A DNA stretch of 64,000 bases from Phytophthora colocasiae (Eukaryota; Oomycota; Peronosporomycetes; Peronosporales; Peronosporaceae). Within the stretch, counting starts at the first letter, position 1, and the number at the start of each line of letters is the position of its first letter. Location: contig JAGKQI010000073.1 in NCBI GenBank assembly GCA_018806915.1, forward strand, positions 496,001 to 560,000. The letters run 5' to 3'. The position numbers and the translations under genes were made by a program. Below are positions 17,659 to 29,540 of the stretch, piece after piece. The notes under the pieces were generated by a model that worked only from the letters and a program-made list of their open reading frames with translations, had not been told where the DNA came from and searched no databases.

Positions 17659-19030
17659 TTAGCGGCTGCGACTACGGCTGCGAGGGCCACCCGACGGCGG
17701 AGGAGACCTGGAATCAATGAAAAGAATCAACCAGAATTCAGCAAAAGCATCAACGGTCAGCATAATAACTGATAACCTACCAGCTGCGGTCATTCCGGGG
17801 ACCGCGACGCGATCCATGACGCGATGACGACATCTCCGGCCGACCGTAACGACGGTACTCCTGCGAAGACTTGTCCATGCCTCGCCCCACATACTCCCGG
17901 GGCACCCGTTCCTCACCGCGCGAACGCGATTCATAGTAGCCAGATTGTGAACGACGTTCTGGCTGCTGGAACTCTTCGACCTCATCCGGGCGCCCGTACG
18001 AGCGCTCTCCGCCATAGTCGCGCGAGCGTTCGCGCTCCTCGCCTCTCCGCAAGCTGCTGCTGCTGCTATGGCGACGATAACGCGAAGGAGAGCCACGTTC
18101 CTCAGGGTCCTCCCGACTGTGTCGCGATGAATGGTGGCGACTCGAGTGGCGGTGGTGATGGTGGCGACGGTGGCCAGACTCCTCCATCTCGTCTTCGTAC
18201 CTGCTCTTCCTCCCCGACTGCGAGTCGAACGAGTCATAGCGAGGTCGCCCACCGCGTTCTTCTCCGTTGTAACTTCCATTCGCGTCAATATTTCCTCTGG
18301 ACGCACGTTTGGGTCCGTCACCTCTGTTCCTACAAAGCAAACACACCTTTAGTGTCATCAAAACGACAATAGCCCATATCTCTTCACGTACTTGCGGAAA
18401 TTGTAGTCCGTACGCAAATGTTGTCCAGCTACAATGATCGTAGCACTATGGGCCTTTTGAGCTGACGAAATGTCCGTATAGTCCACGAACGCAGACATGG
18501 GGGCGTCGGGTCTGGCCTGGGGTAGCACTTTGACGTTGTGAACCTCTCCGAACTGGGCAAAGGCTTGGTCCAGTTCGCTCATCTTAATGTGGGGTGGGAT
18601 ATTGGCCACAAACAGATTAGGCGATGCGTTCACAGGGAACCGAGGGCTGTTCAGCAGCGGCGGCTGGTTGTTAGAGGGTCCAGAGCCTCCCTGGTGTCCA
18701 GATGGGCCGTCGTAGCGGCGTTGCGTGCCGTGCGAGACAGCAAAAGCCACGCGCAGGCGCCTACCGCCTAGTTCCTTGTCGTTCATCTCTCTCACCGCCA
18801 GCTCAGCGTCCTCCAGCTGCTCGTAATGTACAAACGCGTAACCTTTTTTCACTGCGCATTGCTCAATCGGTCCGAACTGGGCAATGGAGACGAGTTAGAG
18901 ACCGGGAAAAGCGACAGAGGGGAGACAGATACAATACCTTTCCAAATTCAGCCTCCACATCGTCCTGCGTGAGCTCGTAGAAGAGATTTCCCACGTAGAG
19001 CTTCGTGGACGCCATCGGTCCTTCCTCCAT
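17659..19030 (-). CDS. SR-type RNA-binding protein, two RRMs and an RS tail
   Basis: Four exons: 19030-18938, 18876-18392, 18329-17781 and 17707-17659 (1176 nt, 391 residues, in frame). RRM1 begins with KLYVGNLFYELTQDDVEAEF and includes KKGYAFVHY. RRM2 begins LFVANIPPHIKMSELDQAF. The C-terminal ~190 residues are rich in Arg, Ser, Glu and His (RSRDYGGERSYGR) and end in RSRSRSR, split off in a 49-nt last exon. Such proteins act in nuclear pre-mRNA splicing. An in-frame upstream ATG would add about 25 residues; I chose MEEGPMASTKLYVGN. The gene is divergent to 19171 with 140 bp between starts. Confidence 0.88.
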
Positions 19031-19170
19031 GGTTGAAAAAATCGGATCTGGAACCTTTTTAGAGGGCGGCTTGCTTGCTATTGGCTGAAATACGTAATAA
19101 AATGTAGCCATTGGATCTTTTGACACGAAACGACGCGACCCGTCATGTGCAATGCCAATACTTGGGAGCG

Positions 19171-20478
19171 ATGGCGGACGCGTTGGAGTTCACGTCCGAG
19201 GAGAGTGACTGGGTGTTCGACTATGTGCTGAATCTCTTCCGTTCGCCGGCGTGGGAGCTGCCGGTCATGTGCTTCATTGACGATAACTGCGCCAGCTTCG
19301 ATACGGACGAGGAGAATAAGTTCATCTACACGGAGCTGCACTTGCAATTCTGTGAATTGGTGGAGACTGTTTTAGGCTCGCATTTAGCTGAAATGGGACT
19401 TACAGCCACGGACTTCGCTACAATCTGTGAGAAACAACGTGATAGCGAACGCGCAGCGGGATGCTCTGTGAGCGACGGAGTCAGCGCTGATGTGGTGAAC
19501 CAGATCTTGGCCATGGACGACTTCCTGAGCTTTAAGAAGCTCATGGTCAAGCGCAATTTGGAACTGGAGCTGGAAGCCATTAAGGAGTTGCGCGAGGAAG
19601 TGACTGAGGACGAACACGACCTGGAGGCCCAGTTCATGGAGCTCAGCGTGCTCTACAAGCAGGAGGAGATGGAGCAAGCTGAGCTGGAGGCTGCTCTCGC
19701 CATGTCCATGGTTGTCCAGGACGAACAGCTACGACTAGCGTCAGTGGCGGCGAAAGTAGCGGAGGATAAACATGCAAGTAGTGTCGACACGAGGCAGTTG
19801 TCGCCGGCCGAAGTGCAGCAGCAAATCCGCGAGAGCAAGAAGAAGGCCGAGGAGATCTGCAAGAAAAACAAGGAATCACTCGAAGAGAACCGCAGCAAGC
19901 AGCGAGAGTGGCAACAAGCGGCCGAAATCTCCGAGATGGAGCTCAAGCGGCGTGAAGAATATCTGAAGAAGCAGCGTGACCGAATCATTGAAAAGAAGAA
20001 ACGTGAACGCGAGGTCCAGCTGAAGGAGTACCAACAGGAGCAGAAGGCCACGGCTCCAGAGCCACCTGCGCAGCTTGCCGAGAAGCTCCAGAGTAACACG
20101 TCAGAGGAGGCGAAGAAGGCAGAAGAAGAGGAGCGCAGGAACGCATTACGGATCGCTTTGGCTCGTCGTATGAAGCAGGACCTACTCGAATCTGCAAATT
20201 CAGCAGCCTCCGATCCGAGCCACTCAGGTAGCTTCAAAATGCACCAGGTATGGATCGTGTGGTGTGTTGAGAAGCAAAAGATATTGACTGGAAGTATGTT
20301 TTGGTGTAGGTGGTGGAGCTCGATGAGAAGCTGCAGCGCGTTGAAGACCTACGTCGACAGAGTCAGGAGCGCGAAAGCAAGGTTCAGGCGAAACTGGTAC
20401 GTTCGTTCCTTAGCTTGCTGGGCTGTATATTAGCAATCTGACACCACGTTTTCCTCCCCCAGAGAGCTGGTGTCTCCT
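19171..20478 (+). CDS. CFAP36-like protein (BART-like domain plus coiled coil)
   Basis: Exons 19171-20247, 20310-20396 and 20461-20478 give 393 residues. The first ~120 residues match the ARL2-binding BART-like fold of CFAP36/CCDC104 (SDWVFDYVLNLFRSPAW and FIDDNCASFD are typical). A long Glu/Lys/Arg coiled coil follows from about residue 150 (KKRERE, RRNALRIALARRMKQ). CFAP36 binds the ciliary GTPase ARL3, which fits an organism with flagellate zoospores. The start ATG 19171 is the first ATG of the frame. The last exon adds only R-A-G-V-S, so the 3' end is the least certain part. Confidence 0.8.
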
Positions 20479-20653
20479 AAACGCAACATCATGCGCGCGG
20501 CAGCAGATCAGTACATGACGCGTCCTACTAAAACGATAACACTAGCATGAAATATGCACTTCCTCTTGCATCCAACGCAATTGTTCGCTCTGCATTCGAG
20601 ATTATGCGTAAGCGGCTTCAACACTTTCGGCCTGTATAGTAGCCGAAGCCATT

Positions 20654-22879
20654 TTAATTCGAGTGGAACTTCTTGTTCGTCTTGGCCATGTCTTGCAGCA
20701 AAGGCGCTGGGGCGAACTGTGGACCGTACTGGTCAGCGAATCGCTGCATCATTTCCGTAAACTTGGTGCTTCCCACCTTGTCGACGTAGCGGAAGGGCCC
20801 TCCAATGAACGGCGGGAAGCCGATGCCGTACACGGCTCCGATGTCGCCTTCAGAGGGGGATGCAATGATATCGTCTTGCACACACAGGACTGCCTCGTTC
20901 ACGAAACGAGACATGAGGCGGTTGACCGTGTCCTCCTCGCCTAGCTTCAGATCTTCCTTTTGGAATTTCTTCACAAGGTTCATGGCTTCAGCGTTAATGT
21001 TTTTCTTGCCCTTCTTTCCCTTCGGAGGTTGCACGAAAAAGCCCTTCCCGGACTTTTTGCCCAGGAATCCGTGACTGATCATCTCTTCGAACAACTTGGC
21101 ATCGCCACCTTCCATGCGCACACCCAGAGCCTTTGAAAGCGTCTGATTCACGTGGAAAGCCACATCCAGACCCACTTCGTCGGCCAAGGTGATCGGGCCT
21201 ACAGGGAGACCCCACTTCGTCATGAGCTTATCGAGTTTTTCCGGCTCCACGCCGTCTGCCACCAGAGCGAGCGTCTCAGCAATGTACGGACCAAGACAGC
21301 GGTTCACGTAAAATCCTGGTACATCCTTCACCACGATAGCCGTCTTGCCCTGACGAAGGCCAAGATCCACAGCCTTCGCAGCCGTAGCATCACTTGTACC
21401 GGTGTGACGAATGATCTCCAGCAGCGGCATGCTCGGGACAGGAGAGAAATAGTGCATACCGATCACGTTCTCCGGACGCTTGCACGCTGACGCGATGTCG
21501 GCAATCGGAAGCGCTGAAGTGTTGGTAGCAATGACACAGTCCTTGGACACGTAGTTCTCCAAATCCGACAGCACCTTATGCTTGAGAGACAGATCCTCGA
21601 AGACAGCCTCGATAGCAAGGTCAGCCTTCTTCATGTGAGTCTTCCAAACTTCATCCTCGTCCGAGAGAGGCACCACATTGGCCATAACGGCGTCACGGTC
21701 ATAGATCGTCATGCGTTTGCGCTTGACCTTCTGATCCAAGTTGCTGCGCACATAGTCTTCGCCTTTAGCTGCAGCTGCAGCATCACGATCCTTGAGCAGG
21801 ACGCGCACACCCTTAGCAGCTGACACTTGTGCAATACCAGCTCCCATGAGACCTGCACCAACGACAGCCATGGTCTGCACGGGCTTCTCAGGTTTCCCGT
21901 AGCGGTTTTTCTTCAGTGCCGTTTGCCCAAAGAAGATGCTCATGAGCGCTTTGGCTTCGCTGGTCATTCCCAGCTTGGCAAAGTTAGACGCTTCCACTTC
22001 CAAGCCCTTGGTGAGTCCCTGCTCCACTCCCGTTTGTGCAGCTTCCAAGATGAGCTTAGGTGCCGGGTAGTGTCCTCCTGTTTTCTTCTCCACCATCTCT
22101 CCAGCTTTGTTGAACACCACTTGACGTAATGGGGTGTCCTCCAGTATGCGGTTAACCAGTCCTTTGCTCTTCTTCTTGGGCTTCAAACTGCCTGCAGCCA
22201 GTTGCTGAGCTGCTGAGATAGCTGCACTTTCAAGAGCGAAAGGATCCGCTACCTGGTTCACGAGCCCCATCTTCAGAGCTTTATCAGGCTTAATGTTCTT
22301 GCCCGTGAGCATCATATCCAGAGCAGCCTGGATACCCACAAGTTTCGGCAGTCTCTGAGTGCCCCCAGCGCCAGGAAGCAGTCCCAGCATCACTTCAGGC
22401 AGAGCCAACTGTGTCTTCTTGCTCTGCGACGCCACGCGATAGTGACAGGCAAGGGCAACCTCCATACCTCCACCCATACATGAACCATCAATAGCAGCTA
22501 CAAAGGGCTTCTTCGATCCAGCCAGACGATTCATAAAGGCCTGTCCAGCACTTGACATGGCGCGCATCTCCTCCTCCGTCTTGCAGGCGTTCAACTCGCC
22601 GATGTCCGCACCAGCGATGAATACTCCCGGCTTGGCCGAGATGAGCACCACCGACTTGATGTTCGGGTCGCTCTCCACCGTGTCCAGCATGGTCGTCATC
22701 TCGGCCGTCATCTTGGAGGAGATGGTGTTGACTTTGGCTCCCTTGTCGTCCAGTCGCACGATAGCGACGCCGTTGGAGCGCGTCTCCATAGTCAGGAACG
22801 CGCCGGAGCTGCTGGAGAAGGCGCGGGAGGACGCACGCAGCGCCGCATGACGCAAGACCGAAGTTGCCTGAAGGACCAT
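20654..22879 (-). CDS. HADHA: Mitochondrial trifunctional protein alpha (enoyl-CoA hydratase / 3-hydroxyacyl-CoA dehydrogenase)
   Basis: 741 residues, single exon, ATG 22879. A mitochondrial-type presequence rich in Arg, Ser and Ala covers about the first 25 residues. An enoyl-CoA hydratase/isomerase domain follows (oxyanion-hole region SCMGGGMEVALAC, and LPGAGGTQRL). Then the NAD-binding domain of 3-hydroxyacyl-CoA dehydrogenase (VGAGLMGAGIA near residue 338) and the C-terminal dehydrogenase domains (GMHYFSPVPSMPLLEI, FYVNRCLGPY, GIGFPPFIGGP). It performs two consecutive steps of fatty-acid beta-oxidation in mitochondria. The length is normal for the family. Confidence 0.95.
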   Translation of the reverse strand: MVLQATSVLRHAALRASSRAFSSSSGAFLTMETRSNGVAIVRLDDKGAKVNTISSKMTAEMTTMLDTVESDPNIKSVVLISAKPGVFIAGADIGELNACKTEEEMRAMSSAGQAFMNRLAGSKKPFVAAIDGSCMGGGMEVALACHYRVASQSKKTQLALPEVMLGLLPGAGGTQRLPKLVGIQAALDMMLTGKNIKPDKALKMGLVNQVADPFALESAAISAAQQLAAGSLKPKKKSKGLVNRILEDTPLRQVVFNKAGEMVEKKTGGHYPAPKLILEAAQTGVEQGLTKGLEVEASNFAKLGMTSEAKALMSIFFGQTALKKNRYGKPEKPVQTMAVVGAGLMGAGIAQVSAAKGVRVLLKDRDAAAAAKGEDYVRSNLDQKVKRKRMTIYDRDAVMANVVPLSDEDEVWKTHMKKADLAIEAVFEDLSLKHKVLSDLENYVSKDCVIATNTSALPIADIASACKRPENVIGMHYFSPVPSMPLLEIIRHTGTSDATAAKAVDLGLRQGKTAIVVKDVPGFYVNRCLGPYIAETLALVADGVEPEKLDKLMTKWGLPVGPITLADEVGLDVAFHVNQTLSKALGVRMEGGDAKLFEEMISHGFLGKKSGKGFFVQPPKGKKGKKNINAEAMNLVKKFQKEDLKLGEEDTVNRLMSRFVNEAVLCVQDDIIASPSEGDIGAVYGIGFPPFIGGPFRYVDKVGSTKFTEMMQRFADQYGPQFAPAPLLQDMAKTNKKFHSN

Positions 22880-23057
22880 CACTCTGACTGAAGCTTGCGA
22901 CCGCTCGTTTCGAAATGAAAAAGATCCGTCAAAGATGCTAAAAGGTTTTTGACGAGATTCCGTCGGGAAATGAATTAGCCAATCAGCATCGAGGTCACTT
23001 CAACTTGAGTCGACTAAGTTTTTTTTTTACTCAGGAGTGATGGTCACGAGTGTTGGT

Positions 23058-24378
23058 CTACTCTGTCTTGGGCTTGAGCGAGCTAAGAAGAGGTTGCTGG
23101 AACATATTCGGGATCGCGTTCTCTTCTGCTGCTTCTGCTGGAGGAATGACGTCTTCGTCCGAGGATTCACTGGCTAAACACGTGGTGTCACTACTCAGCA
23201 TATCCAGGAACTGTCGTAGCTCTGCGAAGTACTTTTCACCTCCACGCAGCCATGAGTCATTGTGAGTTCCGCCTGGAACAGGAAACCACACGGCACGTTG
23301 GCTCGAAGTGGCGAGAGAGTGCAGTCTCTCCATGTGGAAGTGAGGCACCAACTCGTCCTCCGTGCCTGCAATAAAGAGGATTGGTTGCTTCAACTTCTGA
23401 ATAGACAACTCGCTGTTCCAGTCCATCCGCAGTACAATTGGTTTGACGTAAGACAGGAAAGGCATCAACGCGTCTACCATGGCTGAGATACTGAGGAACG
23501 TGTTCTCCAAGACTACAGCAGCCACCTGTACGACATTATCAATTGGTCAGCTACATGTTCACTTTTGACTAATAAAATAAACGAAGCATATACTCTAGAT
23601 GGCTCCTTTTCAGCAAGATAAACAGACACGGCACCGCCTAGTGATCGACCAAACACCACGAGCTTCGACGAGTCGATGTCGGTTCGAGCATACATGGCGT
23701 CTACAGCGGCCTACAGTAGGGAGAGTTGAATGAAAGCGTCAATAATACAGCCTTCCTCTTCAAATAAACAATATGTCCAGTGTGTTCACAGCTCACTTCT
23801 GCATCCAATTTGATCCCTTCTTCCGACGGGTGCCCTTCACTGTGGCCAAATCCTCGGTAGTCCACAAGCAGAATGTTCACCCCCACCTTCCGAAACAACT
23901 GTACAGCATTTGGCAGACGATAGCCAATGTCTGCAACACACAAAACACATATACTCAGCATAAACCAACAGCAATTCAGCACCATCACAGTGGTAGACTC
24001 ACTGCCGGCATTTCCGTGGAAGAAGACGAGCGTCGGTCGAGTCGTGTGCTCTTTCTGCTTCATGAGCCACGCGTTGATCTTCACACCGTCTTTGCATGGA
24101 ATCATCAGGTCTTCATAATCAATAGAAAACTCTCCCGGGTTTCGGTATCCTGTTCATAGCAGCAATGTTAGATCTACAGCAATGGGGATACGATACGCCA
24201 ATGTGAAGAATGTACCGGGAGGGTTATCTTTCGTGAACTTGGAGGCGCCTGGGATTGTAGGGAAGTAGAGCAGACGATCCTGGTACATGTAGAGCAGGAA
24301 TAAGGCGCCCACGCATATCGTGCCGCCTGTATACGCTGCGCTCAGCAGCCACGACGTCAGGCTAGAGCTCGCGGTCAT
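23058..24378 (-). CDS. ABHD13/BEM46-like alpha/beta hydrolase
   Basis: Five exons: 24378-24216, 24149-24003, 23930-23797, 23710-23594 and 23525-23058 (1029 nt, 342 residues). An N-terminal membrane anchor (GGTICVGALFLLYMYQ) precedes the hydrolase core. Oxyanion motif FFHGNAG, nucleophile elbow GRSLGG, acid in AGTEDELVP and catalytic His in GGTHND are all present. This order and the membrane anchor match ABHD13/BEM46 proteins, whose substrate is poorly known. An acidic C-terminal tail of ~45 residues extends beyond the core. All splice junctions keep frame. Confidence 0.85.
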
Positions 24379-24662
24379 GTGCTGAGGATGTCAAATGGAA
24401 GATTGCGAACGTAGCCATAAGAGCTTTACAACAATAATATTTACAATGCAGACCTCACTTGGATATTGTAAAAAAATAACTCTTACAGTTCCCAAACCTG
24501 TCGTTTGTATTTCTAAAATACGCGTCCAAACTATTCGTATTTACAGCATGCATAACCATCAAACTTCAAGTGAACTCTTGGAAAAGATCAAGCGTGTGTA
24601 AAGGCACAATGAAAATCGGTGTAAGCAATAATATCTCGACTAGCCTTCTTCCAAAGAGATGT

Positions 24663-25487
<825 letters not shown>

Positions 25488-25762
25488 TGCTGTACTAATG
25501 GGGACTCCTACAACTCTGTGCGTCTCGTGCCGTTTGCTATAGTGAAGGGACAGCTCATGCCTAAAAGCTCGCCAGGCAGTTAGCAGTTTTCCAGGCGTTC
25601 CGGCTTCAATTCAGAGCTAAAAATAGAAGATAGAAAACTACGATTCTGACCTCATACTGAATCCAAGTCAATGAATGTGCACTGCCACTAAGTTCAGAGA
25701 TGTTGGTAGCTGGAGTCAGTTCGCCTTCGGTGGACGACATTCGAACTCGAAATACTTCCTCC

Positions 25763-26349
25763 TTACGCATTCATGAGCTCCTCGTCAATGTCGTCGATGA
25801 TGTTCATCGCAGCTCGTTCAATTTGATCTCTGCAGACAGCAACAGGTCAACATCCAGCCAAGATCTATCCCATAGAGCAATTGCAGCACAAACCAATTGA
25901 CCCCGTATACTGTTCGAGCTGATCCACCATATCTTCCAGCTCGATGAGCTCCTCGTCAATGTCGTCGATGATGTTCATTTTCTCCTCCATTGTTTTTGCT
26001 ATCAACAAGCCAAGGCAGTTAGACGAACAGGTTATCAGTGATCTTCACTAATATTACGTTGTTACCTCTCGCTTCCAATACTTTGGAAAGCTTGCCGATG
26101 CTCTTAGCTTCGCGCTTCATTCCCTTATACTTGGCATTGATATTGTTCACCACCGTCTCCATCACCTGCATCGACTCCAGTGAGCCTGTATCAACAACAC
26201 TAACGCTTTAGAGGGCCCCTTACTCTCCCCATCAACATGAAATGTTCTGTTTATTGCGCACCATCGAGTTGTGCGCCCACATACGCTGTGACGTTCTCGC
26301 ACACGCGCTGCGTGAGCACCCGCAGATCGTCCACTTCAGCCTTCTCCAT
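25763..26349 (-). CDS. Small coiled-coil protein, BLOC-1 subunit 2-like
   Basis: Exons 26349-26262, 26185-26066, 25998-25894 and 25827-25763 give 125 residues. The protein is largely helical and recalls BLOC1S2: a segment around ESMQVMETVVNNINAKY, then EEKMNIIDDIDEELIELEDM. BLOC-1 acts in lysosome-related organelle and endosome sorting. The last intron ends in a tandem acceptor AGAG. Using the second AG gives DQIERAAMNIIDDIDEELMNA in frame; using the first gives EIKLNELR and a stop at 25804. A 35-bp segment of exon 3 is repeated exactly in the last exon. The family assignment is tentative. Confidence 0.55.
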
Positions 26350-26396
26350 AGTCGTCTAAATGATCCTTCCTTCTGACATGATATGCAAAACTATAG

Positions 26397-26490
26397 TTTT
26401 TCACAAGTCGCAGATCGGTTAGATATTTTTCACAAGTCGCAGATCGGTTAGATACAAGTTGAAGTGTTTTTCACAAGTCGCAGATCGGTT
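26397..26490. repeat. Three copies of a 24-bp repeat between two genes
   Basis: The 24-mer that begins tttttcacaagtcgcag and ends atcggtt occurs at 26397-26420, 26426-26449 and 26467-26490. It lies between the start of the BLOC-1-like gene (26349, minus) and the 3' end of the PX gene (26514). Confidence 0.85.
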
Positions 26491-26513
26491 GAAGTGGTTG
26501 TCCTTCTCTTTTA

Positions 26514-28223
26514 TTACATGGAATCACTTCGTTTGAGCGCTAGACTTTCGTATCGATGTAGAGTAAAGTCACTGGGGATACAGCGAGGGTTGCGGCGTGG
26601 CGAAAGGTTATACCGAGGCGAAAACTCGGAGGCTGCGGTAGGCGACAGGGAAAAACTGGAGCAGAAACCCTCTCGAACTGCCTTGGGGGTGGGCGATTGC
26701 TTACTCCACGGGACGACGATCCACTCGACAGCAGGCAACTTGAGGAAGTCACGAACTCGCGGCTCAGCTGATAGAGGGACATCCTGGTCCAGGACACCTC
26801 GGAAGCTCAGACGCAGCATTCGCTCGAGGAAGAGCTGCAGGTGTGCGGCACGGCGCTCGAGGAAGCACGCAGAGAGGTACCGGAAGAAAGTCTTTGGGGG
26901 AAGAAGTCTGCGGATCTGCAGCGAAGGAATCTTCTCCTCTAGCGTCATTGCCAGTTTGTCAAATTCCGAGTACCGACGATCAACGGTTATCACTTGAAGC
27001 TCTCCGTTCGTGTAGAAGAGCACACTAATAGCAAATTTGGCGACGCAATCCATGACTGAAACACTGGAGATTTCCACTGTGAAGCCGCCTTCATTCGGCG
27101 TCTCGTCCTGCCAGTAGCACGGATCGACGAAGCGGACACACTTGCCAGCCCCGGACCGGTTCAAATTGCTGTTTGTTCGCATCAGGGAGCCAAAATCGTT
27201 GTCGTATGTGCGGCCGGGGGACTTCCTCGTGCCGTACCATTTCCCATAGAAACTCGCATCCGAGGACAAGTTGACGTCGATGTCTAGCCAGGCACTTGGT
27301 AGAGCCGGGCGGTTACCGCCGTCCTGGCCTTCAATCCGAGCGTCGCACGAGCTGGTGGCGATGATTGTCTGCTCGCCAAAGCTCAGAGCGAGTCCAAGGA
27401 AATCGCGGATCCGCACGTTATTCGCCACAGGCTCTTTCAGCGTCACCAGTCGATTGAATCCGATCTCCGTGATCTGCATGACACAGCTCAAGAACTGGAT
27501 CACCTCGTCGCCGTATTCGTTCAGCGCGCGCTGCTTTGGCGTCGTGATGAGGCGCGTTCCGTGCCTGGGCATTTTATCCGACAAGCGATGGCCGAGATAC
27601 TGCAACGACAGCGCCTCCGTGAGGTGAACGATTTCCTGTTGCGTTCGCTCCACGTACGAGATGTAGTACTGTCGTTTTGAGGAAGGTTTAATCCGTGAGC
27701 CATCACAAATGGACCGGACACAGCTGCACATGACTGCAATTCGGAAGCAGATCTCGCCGTTGTCCAGAAATACCGACGCCATCTTGATAGTGAAGTCGCC
27801 GGGCGATGCAAACGCGGGCGACCACGAGTTGGGCTGGCAGAAGACGCGGCACAGTCCTTCGTGCATCTCCGGGATTTCGATCTCGTCCAAATCCACATTC
27901 CGAAGAGCAAGACTCCTGCTCTTACGGACCTTAGTCATGTTCGGGTCGGGTGTCCGAATGATTTCCATCAAAGCTGACGGTGCACTGTTGTTTACTTGGT
28001 CTAGCGGTCGCACTTGAGCCGTTAGATTGTCGTAGTTGCGCATGACTCGTTCCAGTTCAATAGCTTGAGTACCTTGGGGTTGGTGGAGTGCTGCCGAGGA
28101 CGCATGCTTCTCCAAGAAAGTCTCGTAGGCCAGTCGCTTGCCTGTAGTCGGCACTTTTGTCGGCATCTTGAAGGCCGTCGGTGTGGAAGGAGACGCGCCA
28201 CTACCACAGGACAAGGACAACAT
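26514..28223 (-). CDS. PX-domain protein
   Basis: 569 residues from the first ATG of the frame at 28223. The C-terminal part contains a PX phosphoinositide-binding domain (about residues 395-500): DRRYSEFDKLAMTLEEKIP, then LPPKTFFRY and the helix RRAAHLQLFLERML. The N-terminal ~380 residues have no domain I recognise, but include a cysteine-containing segment (CSCVRSICDGSRI) resembling oomycete/stramenopile START-like PX proteins. The frame is open a little upstream of 28223 without an ATG, so a spliced 5' exon is possible. It probably acts at endosomal membranes. Confidence 0.75.
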   Translation of the reverse strand: MLSLSCGSGASPSTPTAFKMPTKVPTTGKRLAYETFLEKHASSAALHQPQGTQAIELERVMRNYDNLTAQVRPLDQVNNSAPSALMEIIRTPDPNMTKVRKSRSLALRNVDLDEIEIPEMHEGLCRVFCQPNSWSPAFASPGDFTIKMASVFLDNGEICFRIAVMCSCVRSICDGSRIKPSSKRQYYISYVERTQQEIVHLTEALSLQYLGHRLSDKMPRHGTRLITTPKQRALNEYGDEVIQFLSCVMQITEIGFNRLVTLKEPVANNVRIRDFLGLALSFGEQTIIATSSCDARIEGQDGGNRPALPSAWLDIDVNLSSDASFYGKWYGTRKSPGRTYDNDFGSLMRTNSNLNRSGAGKCVRFVDPCYWQDETPNEGGFTVEISSVSVMDCVAKFAISVLFYTNGELQVITVDRRYSEFDKLAMTLEEKIPSLQIRRLLPPKTFFRYLSACFLERRAAHLQLFLERMLRLSFRGVLDQDVPLSAEPRVRDFLKLPAVEWIVVPWSKQSPTPKAVREGFCSSFSLSPTAASEFSPRYNLSPRRNPRCIPSDFTLHRYESLALKRSDSM

Positions 28224-28743
28224 ATTATTGTCGTCCTTTCCGATCCACCAACTCCAAGGCAAAAAGACAAGTGCAACCAGGGACAAGGAGAATGCATTCG
28301 CAGCATTGGAGAAAGTCCACCAGGAGTATGAATAGACGACTGCTGCAGACTACGAATGCTTGAAAGCGAGCAGACTACCGAATTAGCAATATCGAACTGG
28401 TCAAGTAGGCGTTGTCTCTGTTGCCAAAGCAGCATAAGCCCAGGCAAGATCCACTCGCAATTTTTCACTGTAGCAACCGACAAAAGCGGATTCTCCGCCT
28501 TTAGCCACTCTAGCTAGACCTTCTTCATTAGCCAAAGTGCCAGGATGTCGTTCGCTTTACCACCACAAAGTTAACCACTTTAACCCTTAACTTATCACTG
28601 CGGGGATCTTTTCCACCCCTCCCTCGTGTGGGTGCGTATCAGTAGTGTCCATCCACAACACTTGGACACTCTTCCGCCGCCTGGGAAAGCATGTCATTCT
28701 CCAATTGACTCTTTAAAGAAGATCGCAATTTTGAAGTTTTACT
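28224..28743. other. Divergent intergenic region, no convincing gene
   Basis: 520 bp between the PX gene (minus) and the tetraspan gene (plus). An open stretch on the minus strand (to about 28483) might be a 5' exon of the PX gene. Otherwise nothing is seen; it should hold both promoters. Confidence 0.35.
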
Positions 28744-29493
28744 ATGGCCTGTTCGTGTGCCGGTCTCGTGTCTCTCATCGTACTGTTCGTAGCTGTGGTG
28801 CTGAACGTCGTGGCCTTCTCCGTGCCGCTCTGGACCACGAGCACGACCATCAACGAGTCGCTACAGAGCACATTGGACAGCTCCGACTTCGCTGCAGCTG
28901 TGTGGGGGTTTTGTACGGACGTCCAATTCACTTCGGACAGCAACGGCGCGAATGCAAGCGCTAGCTTCGACCACTGCTACCTCTTCCACACGTCCTCAAA
29001 GTACGACGTCTCGGACTTGGACGACAGCATCACAGCAAACTTCTCCGACTACAGCGTGTGCGATGGCTACAGTCGAGCAGGGGACGTCAGTGATGACGAG
29101 CAGCTCAAGTACGCGACTGTATTAGCCACCACAGCTGGAATGGATGGAACGCAGTTCAACAAGTTCCTAGACAAGTCATGCGGTGCTCTAGGTACCGCCA
29201 CGTTGGCATTCGGAGGCATCAGTATGAGTGCAGGGGCGTTGTCCTTTGTGGCACTCGCTCTGGGCATCACGTGCTGCAAGAAACGCTCCATCTTCGTGCT
29301 GGGTGGCAAAGTGTTCGTGGGCATCGCACTGGTCTCGACCATCCTCATGTTCGCCTTGTGGATCCCGCAGGCGCGTCCATTAGGCAAAGAGGACGACGTG
29401 ACGCTCAACGGTTCCTTCTTCTTGGCTGTCATCAGTGCTGTACTCTACATGATCGCGTCGGGTCTTGTGTCTCGTCATGCGATCAAGGGATAG
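28744..29493 (+). CDS. Tetraspan (claudin/PMP22-like topology) membrane protein
   Basis: 249 residues, no intron. Four hydrophobic segments at about residues 8-28, 148-172, 180-203 and 222-241 flank a large first extracellular loop (about residues 30-145) with several cysteines and Asp/Ser-rich sequence. The topology resembles claudin/PMP22/clarin-type tetraspans, but a family signature is not visible. Cytoplasmic CCKKR follows the second segment. The role is unknown; a plasma-membrane location is likely. Confidence 0.7.
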   Translation: MACSCAGLVSLIVLFVAVVLNVVAFSVPLWTTSTTINESLQSTLDSSDFAAAVWGFCTDVQFTSDSNGANASASFDHCYLFHTSSKYDVSDLDDSITANFSDYSVCDGYSRAGDVSDDEQLKYATVLATTAGMDGTQFNKFLDKSCGALGTATLAFGGISMSAGALSFVALALGITCCKKRSIFVLGGKVFVGIALVSTILMFALWIPQARPLGKEDDVTLNGSFFLAVISAVLYMIASGLVSRHAIKG

Positions 29494-29540
29494 TTAACCC
29501 CTTTAGGAAGAGAAGGTTTATGAACTGTTTAGTGAGGGTG

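Noticed and set aside
19653..20237. 194-codon minus-strand ORF opposite the CFAP36-like gene
   Set aside because: Ser/Cys/Arg-rich shadow of a Glu/Lys coiled coil.
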